Shown: piece after piece, positions 8,439-18,125 of the stretch
How positions within the stretch are numbered: the stretch's first letter is position 1
Layout: every line of letters begins with the position of its first letter
Notes under the pieces: model-generated
Seen by the model: the letters and a program-made list of their open reading frames with translations, nothing else
Told to the model about the DNA's origin: nothing
Databases searched by the model: none
Program-made: the position numbers and the translations under genes
Source: Aureibaculum luteum
GTDB taxonomy: Bacteria; Bacteroidota; Bacteroidia; Flavobacteriales; Flavobacteriaceae
Direction: 5' to 3'
NCBI RefSeq assembly: GCF_003449015.1
Contig: NZ_QRGD01000008.1
Coordinates: 1-64,000 of the forward strand
Length of the DNA: 64,000 bases

Positions 8439-9899
8439 TTATTCATTAAAGATAGCATCTGAAGTTATTTTTTTATCGTTTAAAAAATCATAAAGCGTTA
8501 ATTTTCTTAAGATGTAATAATCTACCCAAAATTTCTGTAAAGAATTTAAATATTGAACGGCAGCTTTGTCTTTTTCTTCTTGTGCTAAATTTAAATCAGT
8601 AATTGATATTTTTCCTAAAATATATCTTTTTTTCGTGATGTCATATCTTTTATTTCCTATTTCTTGAGCTTTCTCAGAGGTTAATAGAAATTCTCTTTGA
8701 TTGGACCAATTCAGCGTATGCAAATAAATTTCTTGTTCAAAAGCTTGTTTTTCCTGCTCTATATTATTATTGAGTAAGTCTAAATTAGCTTCTGCCATTT
8801 TACGTCTCGATTTTGAAACGCCCCAATCAAAAATGGGTAGTCCAACAGATAAAGAAAAATACTGTTGTTTATTGTAATTTTGATACAGCTCATCAAATAC
8901 ATCACCTTGTTGAGAAATTCCGAAATTAGCATTCAAACCAAGCGTTAATTTGTTACTACCTTTAACTCTTGCCAATTCCTTTTCTGACTCTAAACGTCTT
9001 CTTCTAAATTCAATTACAGCTTTTCTGTTGTTTTGAGCTTCTGCCATTGCTTTTTCAACATCAACAGTAAAAAGTGATAATTTATTTGGTATTTCTAATA
9101 GAATATTTTCGGAATCTAGCTCTAAATAACGGGCAAAATCTTGTGATGCCTTTTTTAACGAAATAGAAACTGTTGTAAGTTTATTTTTAGAATTTAAAAG
9201 AGCAAGTTCCATTTGTAACAGATCGTTTTCTGCAATTTTGCCCATTCTAAATCTACCTTTTGCAATTTGAAACAATGTATCTTGGTTAGATAAGTTTTTT
9301 TCTGCGATATCTAATTGTGTTTGAGCATTGAGAAGGTCAAAATAACGACTGCAAGTATTTAAAGAAATTTGCTCCATATTTTCAATAAAATCTCTCTTTG
9401 ATTCCTCATATATAAGAGGTTCAATTTTTTTATTCCATTTAAAGGGATTGTAAAATATTGAATTTTGAGAATAACTTAAGGAAAACGGTACGACTGAATA
9501 ACCCGTATTTTCGTTATTTCCATAAATATCAACTCTTTCTAGACTAGAGCCAACCGATAAGGTACCTCCTGTATAAGGAATATTTTGAGATAAAGATAAG
9601 TTACCTTCTATTCTGGATTGGTTTTGATTTACAAATATATCTTCACCTAGGTCATTCGTAATTCTTTTGGTATAATTAGAGAATTCAGGTAAGGTAGCAC
9701 TTAATTCTAATTGAGGTAAAAAACTAGCTTTGTAATTTTTAAATCGCCAATAACTAGATTGATTTTTATTTAAGTTGGTTTTATAGTCTGGTGATTTTTG
9801 CCTAGCAATTTTTATAGCTTCGTTTAACGTTATCTTTTTCGATTGACTAAAAGTTATAAATGGGAAAGTAACTAAAAGTACGAGTAATATTTTTTTCAT
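8439..9899 (-). CDS. TolC-family outer-membrane efflux protein
   Basis: This 486-residue protein has the signal peptide MKKILLVLLVTFPFITFSQS. Two OEP repeats of long helices and short strands are visible, for example SLNTCSRYFDLLNAQTQL and ENDLLQMELALLNSKNKL in the first half and FSLSVGLPIFDWGVSKSR and LNLAQEEKDKAAVQYLNSL in the second. These are typical of TolC/OprM trimers that form the outer-membrane duct of tripartite pumps. The gene is the last of a minus-strand set after the HlyD adaptor and the MacB-type permease, with a 128-bp gap to the permease. The exported substrate is unknown; siderophores, peptides or antibiotics are possible by analogy with MacAB-TolC. Confidence 0.9.
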   Translation of the reverse strand: MKKILLVLLVTFPFITFSQSKKITLNEAIKIARQKSPDYKTNLNKNQSSYWRFKNYKASFLPQLELSATLPEFSNYTKRITNDLGEDIFVNQNQSRIEGNLSLSQNIPYTGGTLSVGSSLERVDIYGNNENTGYSVVPFSLSYSQNSIFYNPFKWNKKIEPLIYEESKRDFIENMEQISLNTCSRYFDLLNAQTQLDIAEKNLSNQDTLFQIAKGRFRMGKIAENDLLQMELALLNSKNKLTTVSISLKKASQDFARYLELDSENILLEIPNKLSLFTVDVEKAMAEAQNNRKAVIEFRRRRLESEKELARVKGSNKLTLGLNANFGISQQGDVFDELYQNYNKQQYFSLSVGLPIFDWGVSKSRRKMAEANLDLLNNNIEQEKQAFEQEIYLHTLNWSNQREFLLTSEKAQEIGNKRYDITKKRYILGKISITDLNLAQEEKDKAAVQYLNSLQKFWVDYYILRKLTLYDFLNDKKITSDAIFNE

Positions 9900-10027
9900 T
9901 TGAATAAAATTTAGCCAACCCCTTGGTTTTATTTATTTATGGTTGTTATTATTGTTTATTTCATATAGCTTCCTCTTTGCATATTAAATGATAAATACAG
10001 AAAGTAAAGTATTATTATACAAGGTGC

Positions 10028-11389
10028 TTATTCATCTCTAATAGCTTCAATGGGTCTCTTGTTAGCAGCTGCTCTAGCTGGTGCAATTCCAAAGACAATT
10101 CCAATAATTATTGCTACAAAAAATGATAATATTATTGAATTAATCGATAATATGGTTTCAATACCAGTTGCAAATTGAATTACATATGCTCCAATAATTC
10201 CTACAATAATTCCTATGATTCCACCACCAATGCTAATAAGAACAGATTCTGATAAAAATTGTAAAATCACATCTTCTTGAGTTGCCCCAATGGCTCTTAT
10301 AATACCAATTTCTTTGGTTCTTTCTAACACTGAAGCCAGCATTATATTCATAATTCCAATACCTCCAATTAATAAAGAAATACCAGCAATTATACTTAAC
10401 ACAACATTAAAAATTTGTTTCGTTTTTTGCTGCTGTTTTAAAAGTTGTATGGGGATGGTAATTTCAAAATCCAACACATCATTATGCCTCCGTTTAATCA
10501 TTCTACTTAAAACATCGGCTGTAGCTTGAAGTTCATTTGTGTTGTTTACTTGAACTGTTAATTTATCAATTTGATGATAATTTCCTCTAGGAAACCTTTT
10601 TTTAGGCCCAGTATTTTGATTTTGAAAATTGCTAATGTCTATATTGTCTGTAATAATTTTTCGGTCCCTATATCTAACTAAAAATGTTTTTATGGGTATA
10701 TACACATCCTGATTTAAGTCTCTAATGCCTAAATTTTCTTGAGCTTTTTCTGAAATTAATTTATCTTCAATAATTCCTACAACTTGGAGCCAAACATTTT
10801 TTACCTTTATATTTTTACCGAGTGCACTTTCTCCGGTGAATAATTTTTTCTCTACTTTTTTACCAATAATACAAACAGAAAGGGCATTTGAAGTTTGATA
10901 TTCTGAGAAGTTAGATCCAGTTTCAATATCAATGTTAGAAGCTTTGAAAAAAAGCGGGCTAACCCCAATAAGTTTTACCGAATTTTGTTTGCCATTATTA
11001 ATTACATAGGTATCTAAAATAATTTCTGGGCTCACTAATTTTACCGAAGGAATGTTTTTCTGTATACTAAGGGCATCTAAAATATCTAGACCTTTAGAAA
11101 ACCTTTTTGGTTCACTATTTTCACCTACCTCTTCATATTCATCGCTATTACTTGAATCTTCATTGTCAGGTAAAGGAGTAATAACAACATTGTTAACTCC
11201 CACTAACTCCAATTGAGCTAAGATTTCTTTTTCAGCTCCGTTACCTATTGCTAACATCGCTATTACTGCAGCTACACCAAAAATTATACCTAACGCCGTT
11301 AAAAAGGTTCTTACTTTGTTCGTGATTATTACGCGATAGGCTTCACTAAAATTGGCTTTTAATTTTTCTATAAAGATTTTATCTACCAT
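10028..11389 (-). CDS. MacB-type ABC transporter permease
   Basis: This is a 453-residue permease. The first membrane helix is in KVRTFLTALGIIFGVAAVIAMLAIGNGAEKEIL at about 24-56, followed by a large periplasmic MacB_PCD domain of about 250 residues. The FtsX-type core has three more helices, around NVVLSIIAGISLLIGGIGIMN, LSESVLISIGGGIIGIIVG and SINSIILSFFVAIIIGIVFG, with ERTKEIGIIRAIGATQED as the cytoplasmic coupling motif. There is no nucleotide-binding domain, unlike E. coli MacB, where permease and ATPase are fused. ATG at 11389 follows the adaptor stop directly. A separate ATPase must exist elsewhere; the only lone ABC ATPase in the window (59556-60455) sits with another permease. Confidence 0.9.
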   Translation of the reverse strand: MVDKIFIEKLKANFSEAYRVIITNKVRTFLTALGIIFGVAAVIAMLAIGNGAEKEILAQLELVGVNNVVITPLPDNEDSSNSDEYEEVGENSEPKRFSKGLDILDALSIQKNIPSVKLVSPEIILDTYVINNGKQNSVKLIGVSPLFFKASNIDIETGSNFSEYQTSNALSVCIIGKKVEKKLFTGESALGKNIKVKNVWLQVVGIIEDKLISEKAQENLGIRDLNQDVYIPIKTFLVRYRDRKIITDNIDISNFQNQNTGPKKRFPRGNYHQIDKLTVQVNNTNELQATADVLSRMIKRRHNDVLDFEITIPIQLLKQQQKTKQIFNVVLSIIAGISLLIGGIGIMNIMLASVLERTKEIGIIRAIGATQEDVILQFLSESVLISIGGGIIGIIVGIIGAYVIQFATGIETILSINSIILSFFVAIIIGIVFGIAPARAAANKRPIEAIRDE

Positions 11390-11390
11390 T

Positions 11391-12638
11391 CTATTTTTGC
11401 AATAGCGTTATAGTATTGTCATCTGAATTTTCTGGCTTGTTTAAGTAAACAACATCATTTTCTTCCAGTCCTTTGGTAATAATAACCATTTCATTATTGG
11501 CTAACCCAAGTTCAACTTGCTTTTTGTTGATAGAATATCCTGATTTTACAAAAGTATAACTAATTGAATCTTTAGAGAAAATAGCCTCAAGAGGTACCAT
11601 AAGTACATCTTCTTCTTCATGCGTTAGAATGCGATTAGATGTTGTCATTCCAGGTCTAATATTTTTATTTATCTCATTCAATTTTATTAAAACTTGAAAT
11701 AATTTTATATCCGATCCTCTTTTGTTTTCACCTACATTAGCAACATCAGTCACAATACCATCTAGTTCTATATCGGGAAAAGCATCAAAACCAATTTTAA
11801 CGACTAAATCTTTTTTTATTTTTCTAATATCGACTTCATTACTATACGTTTTGGATTCCATTTTAGTCAAATCTGGTAAACTAGCAATTGCAGGTTCCCA
11901 TGGAGAGATGGTAGAACCAACTTTCTTTTTTGTACCATTCCAGTCCTTAACATAAGTAACCATCCCTTCATCTTCAGAATAAATAGTAAATTCCTTTTGT
12001 AAACTGTTTAATTCTTCAATTTTCTTTTTGATTTTGGAAACTTCAGTGCCAACTTCAATCATTTTGGCATTAGCTTGTCTTTTTTTGATCGAGTAATCTT
12101 CTTTCTTTTCTCTTAAATCTCTATCAAGTTTTTCAAGTTTTATCTCTAATTGTCTGATTATTGAAGGAGCCTCATAGATAGATTGCTTTGCTTCCAATTT
12201 AGCTTCTTCAATCTCAAATTGCAAATCTTTAATTCCGTTTCTTTCCTGTTTTAATGAAAGGGTAGTGTCCAACTGCTGCTGTGTATATTTAGATTGTGCA
12301 TTTTCTAAATTTAATAAGGCGTCGTTAATTTTCCCATTAACCTCAGATGCATCTAGTTTACCTATATATCCACCTTTTTTAACGACAGTACCTTCAGCTA
12401 CCAAATCTTGTATTTTTAGCTGATAGATATTATGTCGTCTGGCGTTTATAGGACCATTTATATCTTTCGAACTCGTAGATTGAGCTTCGCCAGATATAAT
12501 TACTTCGTTTTTAAAAGTTCCTTTTTGTACTTTTGCTGTGAGCGATATATTTTCGTCATTTTCCTTTTGATAATAAAAATAACCTATTATTATAAGTATA
12601 ACAATACCAGCTGCAATTGCAAGCTTTTTTTTATTCAT
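11391..12638 (-). CDS. Efflux periplasmic adaptor, HlyD/MacA family
   Basis: This 415-residue adaptor has one N-terminal membrane helix (KLAIAAGIVILIIIGYFYY). It continues with a lipoyl/barrel-sandwich half (VKKGGYIGKLDASEVNGK), a long coiled-coil hairpin at about 95-210 rich in Glu, Lys and Gln, the second lipoyl half (YSEDEGMVTYVKDWNGTKKK), and a beta-barrel plus membrane-proximal domain (NIRPGMTTSNRILTHEEEDV, VMVPLEAIFSKD). It should dock the MacB-like permease to the TolC-like duct. It is the first gene of the three-gene efflux set, with the permease starting 1 bp after its stop. A gap of about 85 bp separates it from the isocitrate dehydrogenase gene. Confidence 0.9.
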   Translation of the reverse strand: MNKKKLAIAAGIVILIIIGYFYYQKENDENISLTAKVQKGTFKNEVIISGEAQSTSSKDINGPINARRHNIYQLKIQDLVAEGTVVKKGGYIGKLDASEVNGKINDALLNLENAQSKYTQQQLDTTLSLKQERNGIKDLQFEIEEAKLEAKQSIYEAPSIIRQLEIKLEKLDRDLREKKEDYSIKKRQANAKMIEVGTEVSKIKKKIEELNSLQKEFTIYSEDEGMVTYVKDWNGTKKKVGSTISPWEPAIASLPDLTKMESKTYSNEVDIRKIKKDLVVKIGFDAFPDIELDGIVTDVANVGENKRGSDIKLFQVLIKLNEINKNIRPGMTTSNRILTHEEEDVLMVPLEAIFSKDSISYTFVKSGYSINKKQVELGLANNEMVIITKGLEENDVVYLNKPENSDDNTITLLQK

Positions 12639-12724
12639 GACATACGTGGGTTGATCGTTTTTTCAAAAATAGTAAAAAAGAAATTGAAGCAGTGAGATAT
12701 TTCGTTAATATGCTCTTAAAATTG

Positions 12725-15019
<2,295 letters not shown>

Positions 15020-15070
15020 CTATATGATTTAAGAATTTGTTAGCATTTTACTTCAATTTCTTTATATGCA

Positions 15071-15099
15071 AAAAGCACCTTTAATAAAAAGGTGCTTTT
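15071..15099 (-). terminator. Rho-independent terminator
   Basis: A perfect 12-bp stem, AAAAGCACCTTT at 15071-15082 paired with AAAGGTGCTTTT at 15088-15099, has a 5-nt loop and T-rich flanks on both strands. Its position suits termination of the minus-strand gene ending at 15387, upstream of isocitrate dehydrogenase. Confidence 0.75.
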
Positions 15100-15174
15100 A
15101 GTTGATGCTCTTTTATTGATATTATCTATCGTGTGCTAAACACCATGTTAACATAAAGTTTAAGAACAATACAT

Positions 15175-15251
15175 CTTGAATCTAAAACTCATAGTATTTT
15201 CAAAATAAAAAACAAAAAGGGGTAAATTATTATTTTGAATTTAGATTCAAG
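15175..15251. repeat. 12-bp inverted repeat with 53-bp spacer
   Basis: CTTGAATCTAAA (15175-15186) and TTTAGATTCAAG (15240-15251) are exact reverse complements in a non-coding stretch (14951-15386). The spacer is too long for a terminator. It could be a looped operator pair, a structured RNA base or chance in AT-rich DNA. The rest of the 14951-15386 gap shows only the terminator at 15071-15099. Confidence 0.4.
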
Positions 15252-15386
15252 TGGTTAAAAGTACACTTAAAAGCCTTGAATTGTGTGAATTGTGTAATGT
15301 AATTTGTTAACTTGATATGAACAACAGTTATAAACAAATGTTAATAACGGACGTGTAAGAAATTTCTTTTTTTTATCTAACATTTA

Positions 15387-16112
15387 TTAATGATCTCCTG
15401 TACCATCAAAATTAATTTCAGAGATGCACAAATCCTCATATTTTTTTCCAGGATAGATTTTCATGATCTTAAATTCAAAAGTTAGACTGGTATCTGCTAA
15501 AAATTTTTGAACATCAATAGTAAATTTTTGAACATTTCTTACATCTTCAAGTTCAAGGTAAGCATAGTGTTTACCATTTATACTTAAGGCTATCTTTTTT
15601 GCTCTACTATTATTTTTCCAAGTAGATTCTGACTTTTGGTATCCGTTATAAATTTGTATTTGATGAATTGATAACGTTCTTGTTTTCCCAAAAACAAAAG
15701 TAATTTGCTCACCAATACCTCTGTTTTTATTTGTAGCCCAAGTATTGGACAAGTCAAAATCATGGATATTCCATGCTTTATAGGTATCAGAATCGTCAAG
15801 CGTACTGCTGGCGATAACATTATTTATTAATGCAGCACAATACCAACTGCAACCAGGAGTATCCGTTGAATTGGGTGGCGTATCCATTTCATGCAACTCT
15901 AAATATTCAACATCTAATTTCGATATTCCTTCAGGCCCCATCGTTTCATAATCATTTTGAATACGATTTAATTTACTTTGAATCTTCTGATATACTTTTA
16001 TGCCACTTTCAGAAATATCATGACTTTTACCTAGTTCGGGTGTAATTATTTTTTCAGTAGCTAATTTTAAATTTTGAGCTATTGTAAAAGAACTAAAACA
16101 GGTTATGGTCAA
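15387..16112 (-). CDS. NADase-type glycan-binding domain protein with disrupted 5' end
   Basis: The mature region has about 230 residues. The C-terminal 150 form a discoidin-like domain: YKAWNIHDFDLSNTWATNKN, IGEQITFVFGKTRTLSIHQI, IQIYNGYQKSESTW, NSRAKKIALSINGKHYAYLE, KIYPGKKYEDLCISEINFDG. This matches what is called the NADase-type glycan-binding domain. The signal peptide is odd. In frame from ATG 16145 the sequence reads MIHPIK, stop TAA (16125-16127), FLIILTITCFSSFTIAQ. One base change (AAA to TAA) would explain it. The only conventional in-frame start after the stop is TTG at 16112, which leaves a 13-residue stub too short for a signal peptide. It is therefore either a recent pseudogene or translated from a weak start. 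No partner gene is adjacent. Confidence 0.6.
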   Translation of the reverse strand: MTITCFSSFTIAQNLKLATEKIITPELGKSHDISESGIKVYQKIQSKLNRIQNDYETMGPEGISKLDVEYLELHEMDTPPNSTDTPGCSWYCAALINNVIASSTLDDSDTYKAWNIHDFDLSNTWATNKNRGIGEQITFVFGKTRTLSIHQIQIYNGYQKSESTWKNNSRAKKIALSINGKHYAYLELEDVRNVQKFTIDVQKFLADTSLTFEFKIMKIYPGKKYEDLCISEINFDGTGDH

Positions 16113-16378
16113 TATGATTAAAAATTATTTTATAGGATGTATCATGTAGTAGTATGATTTTAGAAAGGTTAGAAGTAACATATAACGCATAAAACTGCCT
16201 TGCATTACTATTAATAAAATATTCAATAAAAATAATCAAGTAGCGGTTAAAAATATCCCCTGTAAAGAAGTGAAATAGAGCTACTGAATATAGGGAGTAA
16301 ATAGAGGGAACTTCTTATGATTTTTAAAAACAATAGAAATAGCTGTTATCAATGGGTAAGACTTTTATAAAAAACTAA

Positions 16379-16410
16379 AGCCATAACAGAAATTAATTTC
16401 AATTATGGCT
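16379..16410. other. Hairpin with nested palindrome
   Basis: AGCCATAA (16379-16386) pairs with TTATGGCT (16403-16410), and the centre GAAATTAATTTC is itself self-complementary. On the minus strand it is followed after a few bases by a T-rich run, so it might be a terminator of a decayed or unseen minus-strand transcript. Confidence 0.4.
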
Positions 16411-16640
16411 ATTAGCTGAAATAGTTAACTCAAGTTTATGATGACTTGCGAATCATAATGACTATTAAAAAATAGTGTACTCAGTTAAAAATTTCTTTAA
16501 AATACATTTACAATCAGTAAGATGTTACAATCTAAATTGTATCATTATGCTTGTAGTTGCATTTTAAGTTGTTTTAATAACAGTGACAATTCCAATTATT
16601 CATGCTAAACACTTGGTAAAGGTTTTGTATTAAAACAATA

Positions 16641-16656
16641 AAAAGAACGTTCTTTT
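16641..16656. promoter_or_regulatory. Perfect 16-bp palindrome, possible operator
   Basis: AAAAGAACGTTCTTTT is its own reverse complement and lies in non-coding DNA. The size and symmetry fit a dimeric repressor site, but there is no adjacent regulated gene start. Confidence 0.3.
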
Positions 16657-16851
16657 CAGATTTTTAGTAAACTAGTTTGAGCTATTGTCTGGTACGAATA
16701 CCAAACGTAATATCTAAATCAGATGTTTACTTTAAAATCTTATCTCAAAGATAACTAAGTAATATGGATTTAAAAAAAATGTAGACTTCTAGTTATTAAT
16801 AAGTTTTGAGTGGGGTTTATTAACATTTGTTAAAAACTTAAGCTCATAGAA

Positions 16852-16882
16852 AAACCCCAATTCTTTAGAAGAAATGGGGTTT
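16852..16882 (-). terminator. Terminator after rplS
   Basis: AAACCCCA (16852-16859) pairs with TGGGGTTT (16875-16882), and inner arms TTCTT/AAGAA pair around a TAG loop. On the minus strand it is followed by TTTTTC. It ends the rplS transcript, whose stop is at 16904. Confidence 0.85.
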
Positions 16883-16903
16883 GATATATTGAACACTAAT
16901 TGT

Positions 16904-17254
16904 TTAGCGTTGTACTTCTTTAATTCTAGCTTTTTTACCAGTAAGTTTTCTAAAGTAGAAAATTCTAGCTCTTCTTACGGCACCTTTTTTGTTTATTTCA
17001 ATTTTTTGAATTGCAGGTAAGTTAATAGGGAATATTCTTTCAACACCTACAGTACCAGACATTTTTCTAATTGTAAAAGTTTCAGATAAACCAGAACCTC
17101 TACGTTGAATAACTACACCTTTAAAAAATTGCGTACGTTTTTTTTCACCTTCCTTAATTTCATAATACACAGTAATTGTGTCTCCGGCAGCAAACTCAGG
17201 AATTTCATTTTTTGCTACAAATTCGTTTTGTACAAATTTTACTAAATCTTCCAT
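16904..17254 (-). CDS. rplS: 50S ribosomal protein L19
   Basis: L19 sits at the interface of the 30S and 50S subunits. At 116 residues it has the normal length. The family motifs TITVYYEIKEGEKKRTQFF, GVVIQRRGSGLSETFTIRKM and GVERIFPINLPAIQKIEI followed by KKGAVRRARIFYFRKLTGKK are all present. ATG at 17254. It has its own probable promoter (TATATTTG on the minus strand at 17324-17331) and a structured leader of about 65 nt, and ends at a strong terminator. It lies downstream of trmD, which matches the common trmD-rplS order in bacteria, here separated by 114 bp. Confidence 0.97.
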   Translation of the reverse strand: MEDLVKFVQNEFVAKNEIPEFAAGDTITVYYEIKEGEKKRTQFFKGVVIQRRGSGLSETFTIRKMSGTVGVERIFPINLPAIQKIEINKKGAVRRARIFYFRKLTGKKARIKEVQR

Positions 17255-17274
17255 TTTTTATATTTTGAGAAAAT

Positions 17275-17319
17275 TTCAAAGATCAACATTCACGATTTTC
17301 GTCAGAGGTTGATTTTGAG
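17275..17319 (-). promoter_or_regulatory. Hairpin filling the rplS 5' leader
   Basis: ATCAAC (17282-17287) pairs with GTTGAT (17308-17313). The stem continues outward with TTCAAA/TTTGAG pairing across one bulged G (17281), and an inner ACGA/TCGT stem sits at 17292-17302. Almost the whole predicted leader folds into this element, ending about 20 nt before the rplS start. Ribosomal proteins often repress their own mRNA through such leaders, so an L19 autoregulatory element is plausible but unproven. Confidence 0.5.
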
Positions 17320-17323
17320 TGTG

Positions 17324-17331
17324 CAAATATA
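17324..17331 (-). promoter_or_regulatory. -7 promoter box of rplS
   Basis: The minus strand reads TATATTTG, matching the Bacteroidota TAnnTTTG box, 70 bp before the rplS ATG. A TTG box at the usual distance is not visible. Confidence 0.5.
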
Positions 17332-17368
17332 ATAAATTATTTTTGAAGTGAGTTGTGAAATGTTAAAA

Positions 17369-18055
17369 TTATTTTTCACTCTTTTTTAATAAATCAGGCC
17401 GTATGTTTTTTGTCCTTTCTATAGCTTTTTCTGTTCGCCATTCTTCAATTTTAGGAAAATTACCTGATAGTAATATTGCCGGTACTTTTAATCCATTATA
17501 CTCTGAAGGTCTTGTATAAACGGGAGGAGCCAACAACCCATCTTGAAATGAATCACTTAAAGCAGAGGTTTCATCACCTAAAACTCCGGGTATTAATCGG
17601 ATAATACTATCTGATAAAACAGCAGCTGCTAATTCGCCACCACTGAGTACATAATCGCCAATTGAAATTTCTTTAGTAACTAATAAGTCGCGTACACGAT
17701 GATCTATACCCTTATAATGGCCACATAAAATAATAATATTCTCCTTTAAAGATAACGTATTTGCTGTTTGTTGATTGAGCATTTCGGCATCTGGCGTCAT
17801 ATAAATCACTTCATCGTAATTCCGCTCTAATTTTAACTTTGAAATGCATTTATCAATGGGTTCAATCATCATCACCATGCCAGATTCTCCACCGTAAGGT
17901 GAATCATCTATTTTTCCATATTTATTAACTGCATAATCTCTTAAATTATGAAAATGAATTTCCACCAATTTTTTATCAATGGCTCTTTTGATTATTGAAT
18001 GCTCAAAAGGACTTTTAATAAGATCAGGTGAAACAGTAATTATATCTATTCTCAT
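17369..18055 (-). CDS. trmD: tRNA (guanine-37-N1) methyltransferase
   Basis: TrmD methylates G37 next to the anticodon using S-adenosylmethionine, preventing +1 frameshifting. It belongs to the trefoil-knot SPOUT family. The 228-residue product carries [57 protein letters not shown] and [19 protein letters not shown] followed by IPGVLGD, the knot and SAM-binding loops. [20 protein letters not shown] near the end is also characteristic. ATG at 18055. It lies upstream of rplS and downstream of a long perfect hairpin (18080-18117). Confidence 0.97.
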   Translation of the reverse strand: MRIDIITVSPDLIKSPFEHSIIKRAIDKKLVEIHFHNLRDYAVNKYGKIDDSPYGGESGMVMMIEPIDKCISKLKLERNYDEVIYMTPDAEMLNQQTANTLSLKENIIILCGHYKGIDHRVRDLLVTKEISIGDYVLSGGELAAAVLSDSIIRLIPGVLGDETSALSDSFQDGLLAPPVYTRPSEYNGLKVPAILLSGNFPKIEEWRTEKAIERTKNIRPDLLKKSEK

Positions 18056-18079
18056 ATTATTTTAGGTGCATTTTATATA

Positions 18080-18117
18080 GACTTTCGTTTGTTATTTATC
18101 ATTAACAAACGAAAGTC
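18080..18117. terminator. 15-bp perfect hairpin between glucan phosphorylase gene and trmD
   Basis: GACTTTCGTTTGTTA (18080-18094) pairs exactly with TAACAAACGAAAGTC (18103-18117) around an 8-nt loop. It follows the stop of the gene at 18126 on the minus strand. Neither strand has a clear T-run after it, so it may be a weak terminator, an RNA 3'-end stabiliser, or part of the trmD leader. Confidence 0.5.
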
Positions 18118-18125
18118 AATTAGAA

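Larger units (their letters stand above)
16146..16851. other. Long non-coding stretch with several palindromes
   Basis: About 700 bp hold no plausible ORF on either strand. Visible elements are a hairpin at 16379-16410, a 16-bp perfect palindrome at 16641-16656, a 10-bp palindrome AAACTAGTTT at 16669-16678, a GGTA-CGAA-TACC mini-hairpin just after it, and TTAACA-TT-TGTTAA at 16820-16833. It could be decayed coding DNA, a large regulatory region or an unannotated RNA. Confidence 0.5.
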
